Positions 19,309-28,000 of a stretch of DNA of 64,000 nt are shown here, piece after piece. The DNA is taken from the NCBI RefSeq assembly GCF_019278565.1, contig NZ_CP058988.1:3906001-3970000 (forward strand). Direction: 5' to 3'. The notes beneath the pieces are model-generated. The model did not search any database and was not told where the DNA came from. It worked only from the letters and a program-made list of their open reading frames with translations. The first letter of the stretch is position 1; every line of letters starts with the position of its first letter. The translations under genes were made by a program, and so were the position numbers. The stretch comes from Cellulophaga sp. HaHa_2_95 (GTDB taxonomy: Bacteria > Bacteroidota > Bacteroidia > Flavobacteriales > Flavobacteriaceae).

Positions 19309-20864
19309 TGAAAATATCAGGTCTATTTTTTAAATTCATAGGGTTATTTTTTATCCTTAATGTATCCACCTCTTGTTTTGGACAAAGAAAAAAAAGTATA
19401 CCCAATGTCTTGGTCATTTATACGGATGACCATCGATATTCAGGCATTCATGCATTAGGAGGCATGGAGGTTCAAACTCCAAATATGGATGCTTTAGCTA
19501 AAAACGGAGTGGTATTCACTAATACGTACTTAATGGGTGCTTTTACAGGAGCTACCTGCGTAGCTAGTAGAGCTATGCTTTTAACAGGAACCAACGTATT
19601 TCAATTACAAGGGGCCGGTCATACTATTCCAGAAAAAAATACGACCATTGGCGAAACTTTTAAAAATGTAGGATACATTACCCATATTATTGGAAAATGG
19701 CATCAAGACGGTGCTTCTTTAAAGCGAAGTTTTACCTCTGGTGATAAGATAATGGGCAAGGGAGTTTACCTCGTAGATCATTTTAGAATGCCTTTCTACG
19801 ATTGGGATAAAGCCGGTGAATTTAAAAAAGAAGATGCTTATTTATTAGTGTATGATGAGCAAGGAAAAATAGTCAAAGCACCAATTCCCAATGATGCTCA
19901 AAGAGGACCTACAGGAACAGAAAAAAATGGCCCACATACTTCTGAGGTTTTTGCTAATGAAGCCGCTTCATATTTTAAATCCTATAAGAGCGAAAAACCA
20001 TTCCTAATGTATTTGGCTTTTCATGCCCCACATGATCCGCGCCAAGCACCACAAACTTTTAAAGACCTTTATGATATTGATAACATTCAATTACCACCCT
20101 CTTTTATGGTACAACATCCGTTTGATAACGGCCATATGTTTTTACGGGATGAACAATTGGCTCCTTGGCCAAGAACTCCACTGGTCGCCAAAAAACAGCT
20201 AGCAGATTATTACGCCATTATTACCCATTTAGATGCACAAATAGGCAAAGTTATTACGGCATTAAAAGAAAGTGGACAGTATGAAAATACTCTTATAGTT
20301 TTATCTGGAGACAGTGGCTTGGCAGTCGGCAACCATGGGTTGATGGGAAAGCAGAATATTTATGATGAAGATGGTGTTCATGTGCCGCTAATATTTTCCG
20401 GTAACCTCATCAAGAATAAAGGAGCGCGTTATGATGGTTTTGCCTATATCCATGATATTTTCCCAACTATCTGCGATTTCACCAATGTAGAAGCTCCAAA
20501 TACGGTTTCGGGTAAAAGTCTAGTACCGATTATAGATAATGAAGTTACAGCTGTTAGAGATTACACCTACCATGCTTACCGACAGTTTCAAAGAGCCTAC
20601 AGAAAAGGTGATTATAAATTGATAGAGTATGTACGTGCTAAAGATTTTTCTAAAAAGGATGGCGAGACAGAAGCAGGCTCAAAAGTTACACAGTTATTTC
20701 ATATTAAAACAGACCCATGGGAAACACAAAACTTATCTTTCTTTCCTGAACACAGAGCTCTGCTTACTCTAATGCGTAACGAAATGAAAGTTAAGGCAAT
20801 GGAATTAGGTGATAAAAAAGAAAATATTAAAGGTGAAAAATATGACTTTTGGGATTTTTATTAA
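19308..20864 (+). CDS. S1-family sulfatase, exported
   Basis: 518 residues with a signal peptide and a possible lipobox (STSC, Cys23). The metal-binding start is NVLVIYTDDHR. The active-site motif is C-V-A-S-R at residues 84-88, with Val and Ala in the middle positions. The middle contains HAPHDPRQ, common in exo-acting S1 sulfatases. The second metal element is LSGDSGLAVGNHGLMGK. It is the last intact gene of the rightward operon and is coupled to GH117 by a one-base overlap. This suggests that desulfation and anhydrogalactose removal are sequential steps on one oligosaccharide. The specificity is not known. Confidence 0.92.
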   Translation: MKISGLFFKFIGLFFILNVSTSCFGQRKKSIPNVLVIYTDDHRYSGIHALGGMEVQTPNMDALAKNGVVFTNTYLMGAFTGATCVASRAMLLTGTNVFQLQGAGHTIPEKNTTIGETFKNVGYITHIIGKWHQDGASLKRSFTSGDKIMGKGVYLVDHFRMPFYDWDKAGEFKKEDAYLLVYDEQGKIVKAPIPNDAQRGPTGTEKNGPHTSEVFANEAASYFKSYKSEKPFLMYLAFHAPHDPRQAPQTFKDLYDIDNIQLPPSFMVQHPFDNGHMFLRDEQLAPWPRTPLVAKKQLADYYAIITHLDAQIGKVITALKESGQYENTLIVLSGDSGLAVGNHGLMGKQNIYDEDGVHVPLIFSGNLIKNKGARYDGFAYIHDIFPTICDFTNVEAPNTVSGKSLVPIIDNEVTAVRDYTYHAYRQFQRAYRKGDYKLIEYVRAKDFSKKDGETEAGSKVTQLFHIKTDPWETQNLSFFPEHRALLTLMRNEMKVKAMELGDKKENIKGEKYDFWDFY

Positions 20865-20892
20865 ATACAAACCCATCAATATAAATTAATAA

Positions 20893-21212
20893 ATGAAGTT
20901 ACAAAAGGTGATGCGAAGTTACCCAAGAGATCTTAAAAAAAGAAAAGAACCATTGCACTTATCGAATACAAGAACTTAAAAGAATATACCGGTTCTGATA
21001 CCGCTGAGGGCAAGAGAATATATCTAAATCAAGAGCTAGAGAAACAAGATGGAAAAAGCTGGCATTCCTATTTAGTAAAAATGTTTAATGCCTATTTTGA
21101 AGAAAAGCCTAACGAGACAGCACTTTGGAAAGAATTTACGACCATAAGAAATCATATTCAAGATAAAAGTCAGCCAAAAACACATACGTATCTATTACGT
21201 AAGACCAGATAG
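20893..21212 (+). pseudogene. Frameshifted small ORF or remnant, unknown function
   Basis: An ATG at 20893 opens a frame that stops after 28 codons, while an adjacent frame is open to a TAG at 21210-21212. Adding one base in the A-run at 20935-20941 would join them into one frame of about 106 residues. That frame is charged and helix-rich (NQELEKQDGKSWHSYLVKMF, then ALWKEFTTIRNHI). I do not recognise it. It may be a decayed gene, a programmed-slippage case or a sequencing error. It sits 28 bases after the sulfatase stop and before the terminator, in the only long gap of this region (20865-21303). Confidence 0.4.
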
Positions 21213-21244
21213 TTCGCCAATTACAGCGCACGTATAGTGATTTT

Positions 21245-21283
21245 AATTAGCAAAGGCTTTCAAATTGAAAGCCTTTGCTAATT
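21245..21283. terminator. Bidirectional hairpin terminator between convergent operons
   Basis: A 17-bp perfect stem, AATTAGCAAAGGCTTTC pairing with 21267-21283 around a 5-base loop. It lies between the end of the rightward sulfatase operon and the end of the leftward GH29 gene and can serve both strands. Confidence 0.88.
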
Positions 21284-21303
21284 ATTATCTAGAAAAAAAA
21301 TGA

Positions 21304-22815
21304 CTACTCAAATTCAATTCTCAGTCCGATTACATGGAAGTCAGGTAGCTTTTTTGGTTTCTTAATAATCAATGCTTCTTTCTTTACCTTCCATTCTAAG
21401 ACTTCATCACTTCCTAGCAGGGTAATAGAACGTATCTTTTGTGTATTCAGCTTAGCCGATTTTCCAAGCGATTTTATAGCGATATCTTTCGTGGGCTGTT
21501 CTAAGCAAAATGCATACATTAAATGATCTCCCTTTTTGGTAAAACGGATATCATCTTCACCATAAGTAATGTTCTTTTCGTTAAACTTCGCTGTTTTTAC
21601 GGTTATTGCTTTTGCTGGTCGTTCTCCAAAAACTTTCCACGGGCGTGTGCCGTAAATACCTTCGCCATTAATGGCAATCCAATCCCCAATTTCTTCTAAA
21701 GTATGTAATAAATCTGGTTCTACATCGCCTTCAGGGGTTTGAACAATATTGATTAGTAAGTTTCCATTTTTACTTACAATATCACAAAGCATCTGAATGG
21801 TATAAGTCGCTGTTTTATATTCTTGGCCAGTTCTGTAATACCAATCGCCAATAGAAGTATCTGTTTGCCATGGATGCGGATTAATCTCATCCATTACCCC
21901 ACGTTCCATATCTTGCACCCACTTGCCATTAGAAGGCTCTTTACAGTTGTAAATCGCCTCTAAAACACCATTATTAGCCGTTACATTTGTATTGTAAAAA
22001 TTAGCAATCATGCTACGACCAATGTCTCCAAAAGGCATTTTACTGTCTGAATAGAGTAAATCTGGTTGATACTTATTTACTACTTCATTAATACTCGCTA
22101 ACCACTCTTTCTGCATCTCTTTGTTCGTAGTCATCCATTCCGTATCTCCTTCAGCTGTTTTTTGGTGGTATAGCTCTTGATAATCAGGATTTGAGCCATC
22201 ATAAGAAACTCCTTTATACGCTCCATTTTTATCTGCTCCGTGACTAGGTTGAAACCAAGTATAGCTCGCCCCTAAATGCTCGGAAATACCAAATTTTAAA
22301 CCTTCCTTTTTTGCTGCTTCTTGCCAAAGGCCAACAATATCTTTCTTAGGCCCCATTTTTAAAGAATTCCAATCGTGAATTTTAGAATCCCACAAGAAGA
22401 AATTATCGTGATGTGTCCCCATACTCACAAAGTACTTGGCCCCTGCTTTCTTATATAACGCCATTAAAGCCTCTGGATTAAACCTTTCTGCTTTCCATAA
22501 AGGAATAATATCTTTGAACCCAAATTCTGATGGGTGCCCGTAGTGCTCTAGGTGATATTTATAAACATCACTACCTTCTTGGTACATTTTCTTCGCATAC
22601 CAATCTCCTTGCCTTGGCACCGCTTGAGGCCCCCAGTGTGACCATATGCCAAATTTTGCATCTCGAAACCAATCTGGAAACTGATATGTTTTTAAGGAAG
22701 CATCGGTTGCTTTAAAGGGGCCTGGTGCTATAGCCGAATTTTCTTGAGCTTGGCTAATATTCGTTGTTCCTAATATACCGATAAGAACTAGTACTAAAAT
22801 GGAATGTTTTTTCAT
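21304..22815 (-). CDS. GH29 alpha-L-fucosidase/alpha-L-galactosidase-like (copy 1)
   Basis: 503 residues with a cleavable signal peptide (to about residue 23). GH29 barrel landmarks are FGIWSHWGPQAVPRQGDWYA, FVSMGTHHDNFFLWDSK and DIVSKNGNLLINIVQTPEGD. The nucleophile segment reads QPDLLYSDSKMP, where other copies have WFD, so the Asp is kept but its surroundings differ. It ends with a beta-sandwich domain. It lies 20 bases downstream of another GH29 on the same strand. Known members in porphyran loci act on alpha-L-galactose units. With GH117 and sulfatases nearby, I infer exo-alpha-L-galactosidase or fucosidase activity in the periplasm. Confidence 0.87.
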   Translation of the reverse strand: MKKHSILVLVLIGILGTTNISQAQENSAIAPGPFKATDASLKTYQFPDWFRDAKFGIWSHWGPQAVPRQGDWYAKKMYQEGSDVYKYHLEHYGHPSEFGFKDIIPLWKAERFNPEALMALYKKAGAKYFVSMGTHHDNFFLWDSKIHDWNSLKMGPKKDIVGLWQEAAKKEGLKFGISEHLGASYTWFQPSHGADKNGAYKGVSYDGSNPDYQELYHQKTAEGDTEWMTTNKEMQKEWLASINEVVNKYQPDLLYSDSKMPFGDIGRSMIANFYNTNVTANNGVLEAIYNCKEPSNGKWVQDMERGVMDEINPHPWQTDTSIGDWYYRTGQEYKTATYTIQMLCDIVSKNGNLLINIVQTPEGDVEPDLLHTLEEIGDWIAINGEGIYGTRPWKVFGERPAKAITVKTAKFNEKNITYGEDDIRFTKKGDHLMYAFCLEQPTKDIAIKSLGKSAKLNTQKIRSITLLGSDEVLEWKVKKEALIIKKPKKLPDFHVIGLRIEFE

Positions 22816-22835
22816 GATTCAGTTTTTAGTTTCAT

Positions 22836-24410
22836 TTATTCTACATGAGCATCTACATTGCCTCCAATGTTGTTCTCTACATACCCTTCTAATTGAATTT
22901 TATAAGCGTGCGCATATTTTGTAGGTACTTCCTTAGGCGCTTGTAGCACTAAACCACGCTCATCTCTTGTCCACTTTATTTTCTCATCACTCCCTAAAAG
23001 AGAAATATGTTCTATTTTTGAATTTAGAACTCCTATTTGCGTAGATAATGATGCTACGATGAGTTCCTCTTTTGGGGTATCCAATACAATTACATAAAAC
23101 TCTTTATCCGATTTTTTAGTAAATCTGATATCGGTATTCTTATACTCAATCTTAAATTTCTCTACTTTATGTCCTCCTTCAGGTAACCTTGTTGGTCCTT
23201 CACCAAATATTGTCCAAGGTCTTGTTCCATAGATGGCTTCTCCATTAATGGCCAACCATCCGCCCATTTCAATTAATAGATCTTTCATTTCCTGCGGAAT
23301 AGAACCATCTGGATTAGGTGGTACATTTAATAGCATCAATCCGTTTTTTGAAACAATGTCTACTAAAATATCTACAAGTTCATTTGGCGTTTTAAATTTT
23401 GCATTTGGTCTGTAAAACCAAGCACCCGGAGAAGTGTCTGTTAACCAGGTTGGTGATTTTGGTTGGTTGGGCCTGCCACGTTCGTAATCTTTAACCGCTA
23501 CACTTTCTGGAAACGTAGACTCTTTATAAGAAACTACAACTTCTTTATTCCATTCTATTCCTTTATTATAATAATAGGCTAAAAATTGTAGTCTAGACTC
23601 CTCCGTCATATTTTCTAGCCACCAATCAAACCAAATTAAATCTGGTTGATACACATCCATATATTCTTTAATCTTTGCCCACCAGTCTGCATAGAATTGT
23701 TCATCTGGCGTATCAGATTCTAAAGAATGTGGGTTGGTATACAAGTCATAATCTTTAGGGGCTACCCCACCATATTGGTGTGCTGGAGCAAAATATTTCC
23801 ATGTAAATGCTTGGTGAAAAGAGGCCATAAATTTTAAACCTGTAGCTTCAATCTCTTTCTTTAATGCTGCCGAAGGGTCAATACCACCGTAATTTTTTGA
23901 ATTCCACCTAGTACTCTTACTATCCCACATGGCAAAGTTATCATGATGCATAGCAACCGGTCCTGCAAATTTAGCCCCCGATTTAAAAAATAAATCTGCC
24001 CATTCTTTTGCATCAAATGCCGTAGGGTTGAATTGTTCTATGATCTGTTTGTAACCATGCTTTGCAGGGTCACCATATTTCTTAGAGTGATGTAGAAAGT
24101 TCGTTGTAGGCTTCCCGTTCTTGGTAGGAACTTTTTTACCATCTTCATACATTTTCATTCCATGCCAACCTGCATAAAATTTCTCAGGATCTGATCCTTC
24201 AAAAGCAGAAGATACTGGACCCCAGTGTGCATAAATTCCGAATTTAGCATCTTGGAACCAGGTAGGTGATGCATTTACCTTTTCAAGAGATTCCCAGGTT
24301 TCTTCAAAATGTTTAACATCTTTTGTAGCTGAAGCGTTTTCTTTTTGTCCATAACTAAGCGAAAGGGCCAGTGATAGGCAAAGTGTTAAATTAAATTTTA
24401 TCATTTTCAA
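22836..24410 (-). CDS. GH29 alpha-L-fucosidase/alpha-L-galactosidase-like (copy 2)
   Basis: 524 residues, with a signal peptide ending near LSYGQ. The barrel shows FGIYAHWGPVSSAFEGSDPEKF, FAGPVAMHHDNFAMWDSK and the nucleophile segment LIWFDWW (Asp in WFD). A DIVSKNGLMLLNVPPNPDGS element follows. An insert near the N-terminus (KFYAGWHGMKMYEDGKKVP) distinguishes it from copy 1. A short acidic tail ends the protein (NIGGNVDAHVE). It is transcribed just before copy 1, and the two probably act on different sulfated or anchored forms of the same terminal alpha-L-sugar. The sulfatase gene upstream is 72 bases away, so all three may share a transcript. Confidence 0.88.
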   Translation of the reverse strand: MKMIKFNLTLCLSLALSLSYGQKENASATKDVKHFEETWESLEKVNASPTWFQDAKFGIYAHWGPVSSAFEGSDPEKFYAGWHGMKMYEDGKKVPTKNGKPTTNFLHHSKKYGDPAKHGYKQIIEQFNPTAFDAKEWADLFFKSGAKFAGPVAMHHDNFAMWDSKSTRWNSKNYGGIDPSAALKKEIEATGLKFMASFHQAFTWKYFAPAHQYGGVAPKDYDLYTNPHSLESDTPDEQFYADWWAKIKEYMDVYQPDLIWFDWWLENMTEESRLQFLAYYYNKGIEWNKEVVVSYKESTFPESVAVKDYERGRPNQPKSPTWLTDTSPGAWFYRPNAKFKTPNELVDILVDIVSKNGLMLLNVPPNPDGSIPQEMKDLLIEMGGWLAINGEAIYGTRPWTIFGEGPTRLPEGGHKVEKFKIEYKNTDIRFTKKSDKEFYVIVLDTPKEELIVASLSTQIGVLNSKIEHISLLGSDEKIKWTRDERGLVLQAPKEVPTKYAHAYKIQLEGYVENNIGGNVDAHVE

Positions 24411-24482
24411 AAAGTGGTTTGTTTGTAGTATGGCTATGCATCCTTTTCTAAAAAACTAGCATTATTTACCAGAATAGTTTTA

Positions 24483-25994
24483 CTATATTTTTGTCTTTGT
24501 TCCCGCTGCTCTTGTTTCATTATATGTAGAAAACAAATGCTTAACTTTTGATTTATAGTTAGGATTATGAATCAAATTTTGACGCTCGTTCTCCACACTA
24601 TTCTCTTTCAAATTGAATAGTGCTATTGGTTTTCTAGTAGTATCTGTTTTATCCTTTTTATCAAAAGCTATAATTAATTTATACCCATCTTCTACAATCA
24701 TAACCTCTCTACCTGTACCAGATTGATTCATTAAATATGGGTGAACTTCTTTTGAATTTTCACCTAATAGAATAGGTAATAAATTAGCGGAATCATATGC
24801 TTGGTTTTCTGCAATTTCTTGCTTTGTAATTGCGGCAAGCGTTCCTAAAATGTCTAATCCTAAAACGGGTACTTTAGACCTAGTTCCTGCTTTAATTTTC
24901 CCAGGCCATGATGCAATAAAGGGTACTCTTTGTCCACCTTCATAAGCTTGATTTTTACCTCCTCTATAAATATCATTGGATTGGTGCCCAGAACTAATGG
25001 TTTCTTTACGGAGTAGGCCCCCGTTATCAGAAGTAAATAGAATAATCGTATTCTCGTAAATTCCTTTCTTCTTAAGTGTTTCTATTAACATAGCCATCTG
25101 CACATCCAATTCTTTTACAAGATCTAGGTGATGAGAAGGTGTTGTTTCTGCTATTTTTATACCATTAAGTTCGTTGGTCGGCGTATGCGGCAAATGCACT
25201 GCAAGAGAGCAATAATACATAAAGAAGGGTTGGTCTTCTGTGCTGTTCTCGATAAAATCTACAGCTTTATTTACCAGTAAAGGTCCCATATTGTGCGGAT
25301 CCCAAGCGGTATCTCCCAAACCTTCATCCTTATCTAATTTAACCCCAAGTTTGGTCATATTTTCTTGAGAGATATATCCTATTTCTGAATTTGGTGTTAA
25401 TGGCATCCATTTTTCATTCTCATATACCGCATAGGGAACATTTTGAATCCCAGCAGGAAATGTTAAGCTGTAATCAAATCCGTTCTGAACAGGTCCTCTT
25501 CCTGCAATCTGACGAATGTCTACATCAAGTTCTACATGTTTTCTAGGAGCTACATAAATTTTCGTGGGATCATCTTTTCTAAAAAAATCCATTCCAAATC
25601 CCCATTTACCTAAGAAAGCCGTTTGGTAACCTGCGTTTTTCATCAACTTACCTAAGGTCAATTGATCTAGGCCAATTGGCGATGGTTGGTACGCGCCCCA
25701 AACCCCCCATGGTGCATAACTACGGTAGCAATTATTACCCGTCATGATTGCATATCTTGAAGGAGCGCAAAGCGCTGCAGGTGAATGAGCATCCGTAAAA
25801 ACCATCCCTTCTTTTGCCAATTGGTCTAAAGTGGGTGTTTCTACTATTATCGCATCAGAATGCATCTTTCGGTAATAAGAAACATCTCCTATACCTATAT
25901 CATCTGCCAAAACCACAATCACATTTGGTTTTTGTTGCGCAGTTAATAATGCAGAAATACCCATAAAACAAGCGGTAACTAAAAGCTTTTTCAT
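24483..25994 (-). CDS. S1-family arylsulfatase, exported
   Basis: 503 residues with a signal peptide ending near LLTAQ (residue 20). The metal-binding start is NVIVVLADDIGIGDVSYY, typical of arylsulfatase A-like members, and the formylglycine motif is C-A-P-S-R at residues 76-80. The second metal element is FTSDNGGLLRKE, followed by a GGKNQAYEGGQRVPFIASWPGKI stretch found in classical arylsulfatases. It lies between GH16 (33 bases) and GH29 copy 2 in a leftward unit. This member differs in type from the compact sulfatases of the rightward operon, so a different sulfate position or sugar is likely. Confidence 0.93.
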   Translation of the reverse strand: MKKLLVTACFMGISALLTAQQKPNVIVVLADDIGIGDVSYYRKMHSDAIIVETPTLDQLAKEGMVFTDAHSPAALCAPSRYAIMTGNNCYRSYAPWGVWGAYQPSPIGLDQLTLGKLMKNAGYQTAFLGKWGFGMDFFRKDDPTKIYVAPRKHVELDVDIRQIAGRGPVQNGFDYSLTFPAGIQNVPYAVYENEKWMPLTPNSEIGYISQENMTKLGVKLDKDEGLGDTAWDPHNMGPLLVNKAVDFIENSTEDQPFFMYYCSLAVHLPHTPTNELNGIKIAETTPSHHLDLVKELDVQMAMLIETLKKKGIYENTIILFTSDNGGLLRKETISSGHQSNDIYRGGKNQAYEGGQRVPFIASWPGKIKAGTRSKVPVLGLDILGTLAAITKQEIAENQAYDSANLLPILLGENSKEVHPYLMNQSGTGREVMIVEDGYKLIIAFDKKDKTDTTRKPIALFNLKENSVENERQNLIHNPNYKSKVKHLFSTYNETRAAGTKTKI

Positions 25995-26027
25995 TGTCTG
26001 TTATTAAAATTTATAAACTGTTCTCAT

Positions 26028-26867
26028 CTATTTTAACTCCCATGTTCTAACCCATTCATATTGGGTCGTACGTTCTTCCAAAGTACCATGCGTTACTAAA
26101 CCTCCATCATCAGGAATAGGATTCCAATCATATGTCTCTATAGCCATATGAATATATGCAGGCATATTCCAAGCTACAGTAGGGTTTAAAGTGTAGGTAT
26201 ATGTACCATCTAGATAAAATAAAATTTCTGTATCGGATTTCCACCAAGCACCATAGACATAGAAGCGTTCATGGTTTTTTGTTTCTGGTGTAAATTGCTG
26301 CTGGACCCTTTTAGCTTCAGGGTTGCAAGTAGTTTTACGGTGTATGGCATTTGCATGAAAAATTTGATCCCATTTTTGTGCCCAAACTTCTGTTTTATCA
26401 GTAGTTCTGCCCACACATTCTTGAATGTCTAATTCTAATTTTTGCTCACAATCATACTTACTCATCAACCAAAAAGTAGAAGACATAACTGTTTTATTAG
26501 CTTTCATCTTAGCCTCATAATAATACCCAACTTTTCCAGGATTCAAAGATCTAACGATACCTCCTTGATGGGTGAATATTTTACCTTTCGTAGTGACTGG
26601 TTGATCTAATTTGCCTACCGTAACATTTAACTTCCCATCTTTTACAGCAACATTACTGGCTTTAAATAGTGCGGGTGGCCTACCATCCCATACCCAATCA
26701 TTGCCAATAGGCTCTTTTTGCCATTTGGTTGTATCTAGAATATCTTGATCAAATTCATCAGACAATTCTGGCACTAACACCCATTTTTTATCTTTCGAGA
26801 CCTCGGGAGTTTGGCCATAAAAAATACTACTCACCAAAAGAAAAGCTATATCTGTGAAAATTCTCAT
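26028..26867 (-). CDS. GH16 endo-galactanase (agarase/porphyranase-like), secreted
   Basis: 279 residues with a signal peptide ending near FYGQ. One GH16 jelly-roll, with the catalytic signature ELDIQE at residues 145-150 and the acidic triad at 145, 147 and 150. The C-terminal IETYDWNPIPDDGG and YEWVRTWELK elements match the GH16 at 15781, so the two are paralogues placed in separate operons. The protein lacks an extra binding module. It probably cuts the galactan backbone in the periplasm or is released outside. It precedes the sulfatase by 33 bases. I cannot assign the subfamily. Confidence 0.88.
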   Translation of the reverse strand: MRIFTDIAFLLVSSIFYGQTPEVSKDKKWVLVPELSDEFDQDILDTTKWQKEPIGNDWVWDGRPPALFKASNVAVKDGKLNVTVGKLDQPVTTKGKIFTHQGGIVRSLNPGKVGYYYEAKMKANKTVMSSTFWLMSKYDCEQKLELDIQECVGRTTDKTEVWAQKWDQIFHANAIHRKTTCNPEAKRVQQQFTPETKNHERFYVYGAWWKSDTEILFYLDGTYTYTLNPTVAWNMPAYIHMAIETYDWNPIPDDGGLVTHGTLEERTTQYEWVRTWELK

Positions 26868-26989
26868 AGTCCTAAATTTGAGTTTTATGATTATCGGAGT
26901 ACTACTCTCAAAATTAATTTAAGAGACTAGGATTGCAGACTACGTATGTTCTAGAATATAGAACGGATGATGAATTACTCTTAAAAGTC

Positions 26990-27916
26990 TTATAAACCTT
27001 TAAATTTCTCTGGAAACGCAGTAATAGGTGTTAGTGTTAAATCTTTGTAGTATACTTCTGCCGCCTCTGATTGTATTTGAATCTTACCTTTAGTAACCGG
27101 GTATGTTTTCCCATCCAAATCATACCGAATATTCTTTACGTTGTTCACTACAAAACCATTTACGACATGAAGACTTTCATTTCCTAAGCAATATATCTCT
27201 AAAGTATTCCATTCTCCATGTGGCTTTTCATGTAAAGTGGCTTTACTAGCTTGTCCCGATTCAAAATCTGCTCCCCATTTTAAAGGCGTTAAGGATCCTT
27301 TTGGATTATAAATAAAATAAGGCTTACCATTAGTTCTCATATTTTTATCCGAAGGGACATCCCCGTAGACATCACCCAAAGCAATGAAATCTCCACAATC
27401 TCCTTCCTGAACTTGAAATTCAGCACTAGCCATCCACACATTCCAAAAAGCACCATGGGGACCTTTAGCATGATAGAGGATACCACTATCTTTTTTTGTA
27501 GTTAATCTTGGTTCCCATTTCTTATCCCCCCATTTAAATTGTACTGATAGATGATAGTTACCATATTCTTTTTTCGTCGTTAATCCTCCATAAATTTCTC
27601 CTGTTATTTTTACGATAGCTTCTCCGTTTTCCTCTTGTACCGAAAAGACATTTTTTAAATCATTATGCAATCCTAAAGGTTTGCCCGTTTGAACATTATC
27701 AAACTTATCTACGTCTAAATCTACAGAAGTATGAACCGCCCCTATCCAAACTTCCCAGTTAGATAGATTTTCCTCAAACATATTTGTTGTTAGAGTATTC
27801 TTCTCTGGTACGGCTATGACATCTGCAGAACTTTTACACCCTACCATAATAAGTAATAGAGTGCTTAGCGTGTAAACGGGTATCTTCGAATAGTGTGAAT
27901 TTCTAAATTTCATCAT
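26990..27916 (-). CDS. DUF1080 (3-keto-disaccharide hydrolase-type) lipoprotein
   Basis: About 308 residues. A longer frame starting with TTG at 27946 would run into the terminator hairpin of the upstream gene, so I place the start at the tandem ATGs at 27916/27913. The N-terminus carries a signal with lipobox (LIMVGC). The body has the concanavalin-like DUF1080 fold signals: NYHLSVQFKWGDKKW, DSGILYHAKGPHG, EFQVQEGDCGDFIALGDVYG and KGKIQIQSEAAEVYYKDL. Characterised relatives in gut Bacteroides are reported to cleave 3-keto-glycosides formed by an oxidoreductase. It forms its own transcription unit between terminators, and an oxidative glycoside pathway is inferred together with the Gfo/Idh protein at 51100. 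Confidence 0.85.
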   Translation of the reverse strand: MMKFRNSHYSKIPVYTLSTLLLIMVGCKSSADVIAVPEKNTLTTNMFEENLSNWEVWIGAVHTSVDLDVDKFDNVQTGKPLGLHNDLKNVFSVQEENGEAIVKITGEIYGGLTTKKEYGNYHLSVQFKWGDKKWEPRLTTKKDSGILYHAKGPHGAFWNVWMASAEFQVQEGDCGDFIALGDVYGDVPSDKNMRTNGKPYFIYNPKGSLTPLKWGADFESGQASKATLHEKPHGEWNTLEIYCLGNESLHVVNGFVVNNVKNIRYDLDGKTYPVTKGKIQIQSEAAEVYYKDLTLTPITAFPEKFKGL

Positions 27917-27931
27917 GTATAGATTAGGATT

Positions 27932-27973
27932 AAAAAAAAATGCCAAGACTCGTCAGAAAACAAAGCCTTGGCA
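27932..27973 (-). terminator. Rho-independent terminator after GH29 copy 3
   Basis: An inverted repeat TGCCAAG...CTTGGCA (27941-27947 with 27967-27973), followed on the minus strand by nine T residues (27932-27940). It lies just after the stop of the GH29 gene at 28001 and before the DUF1080 start. Confidence 0.8.
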
Positions 27974-28000
27974 CATACTAAAAATTAAACTACAGTACTA

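Noticed and set aside
27917..27946. TTG start giving a longer DUF1080 protein
   Set aside because: It would lie within the T-tract and hairpin of the preceding terminator, and adds residues before a normal lipoprotein signal.
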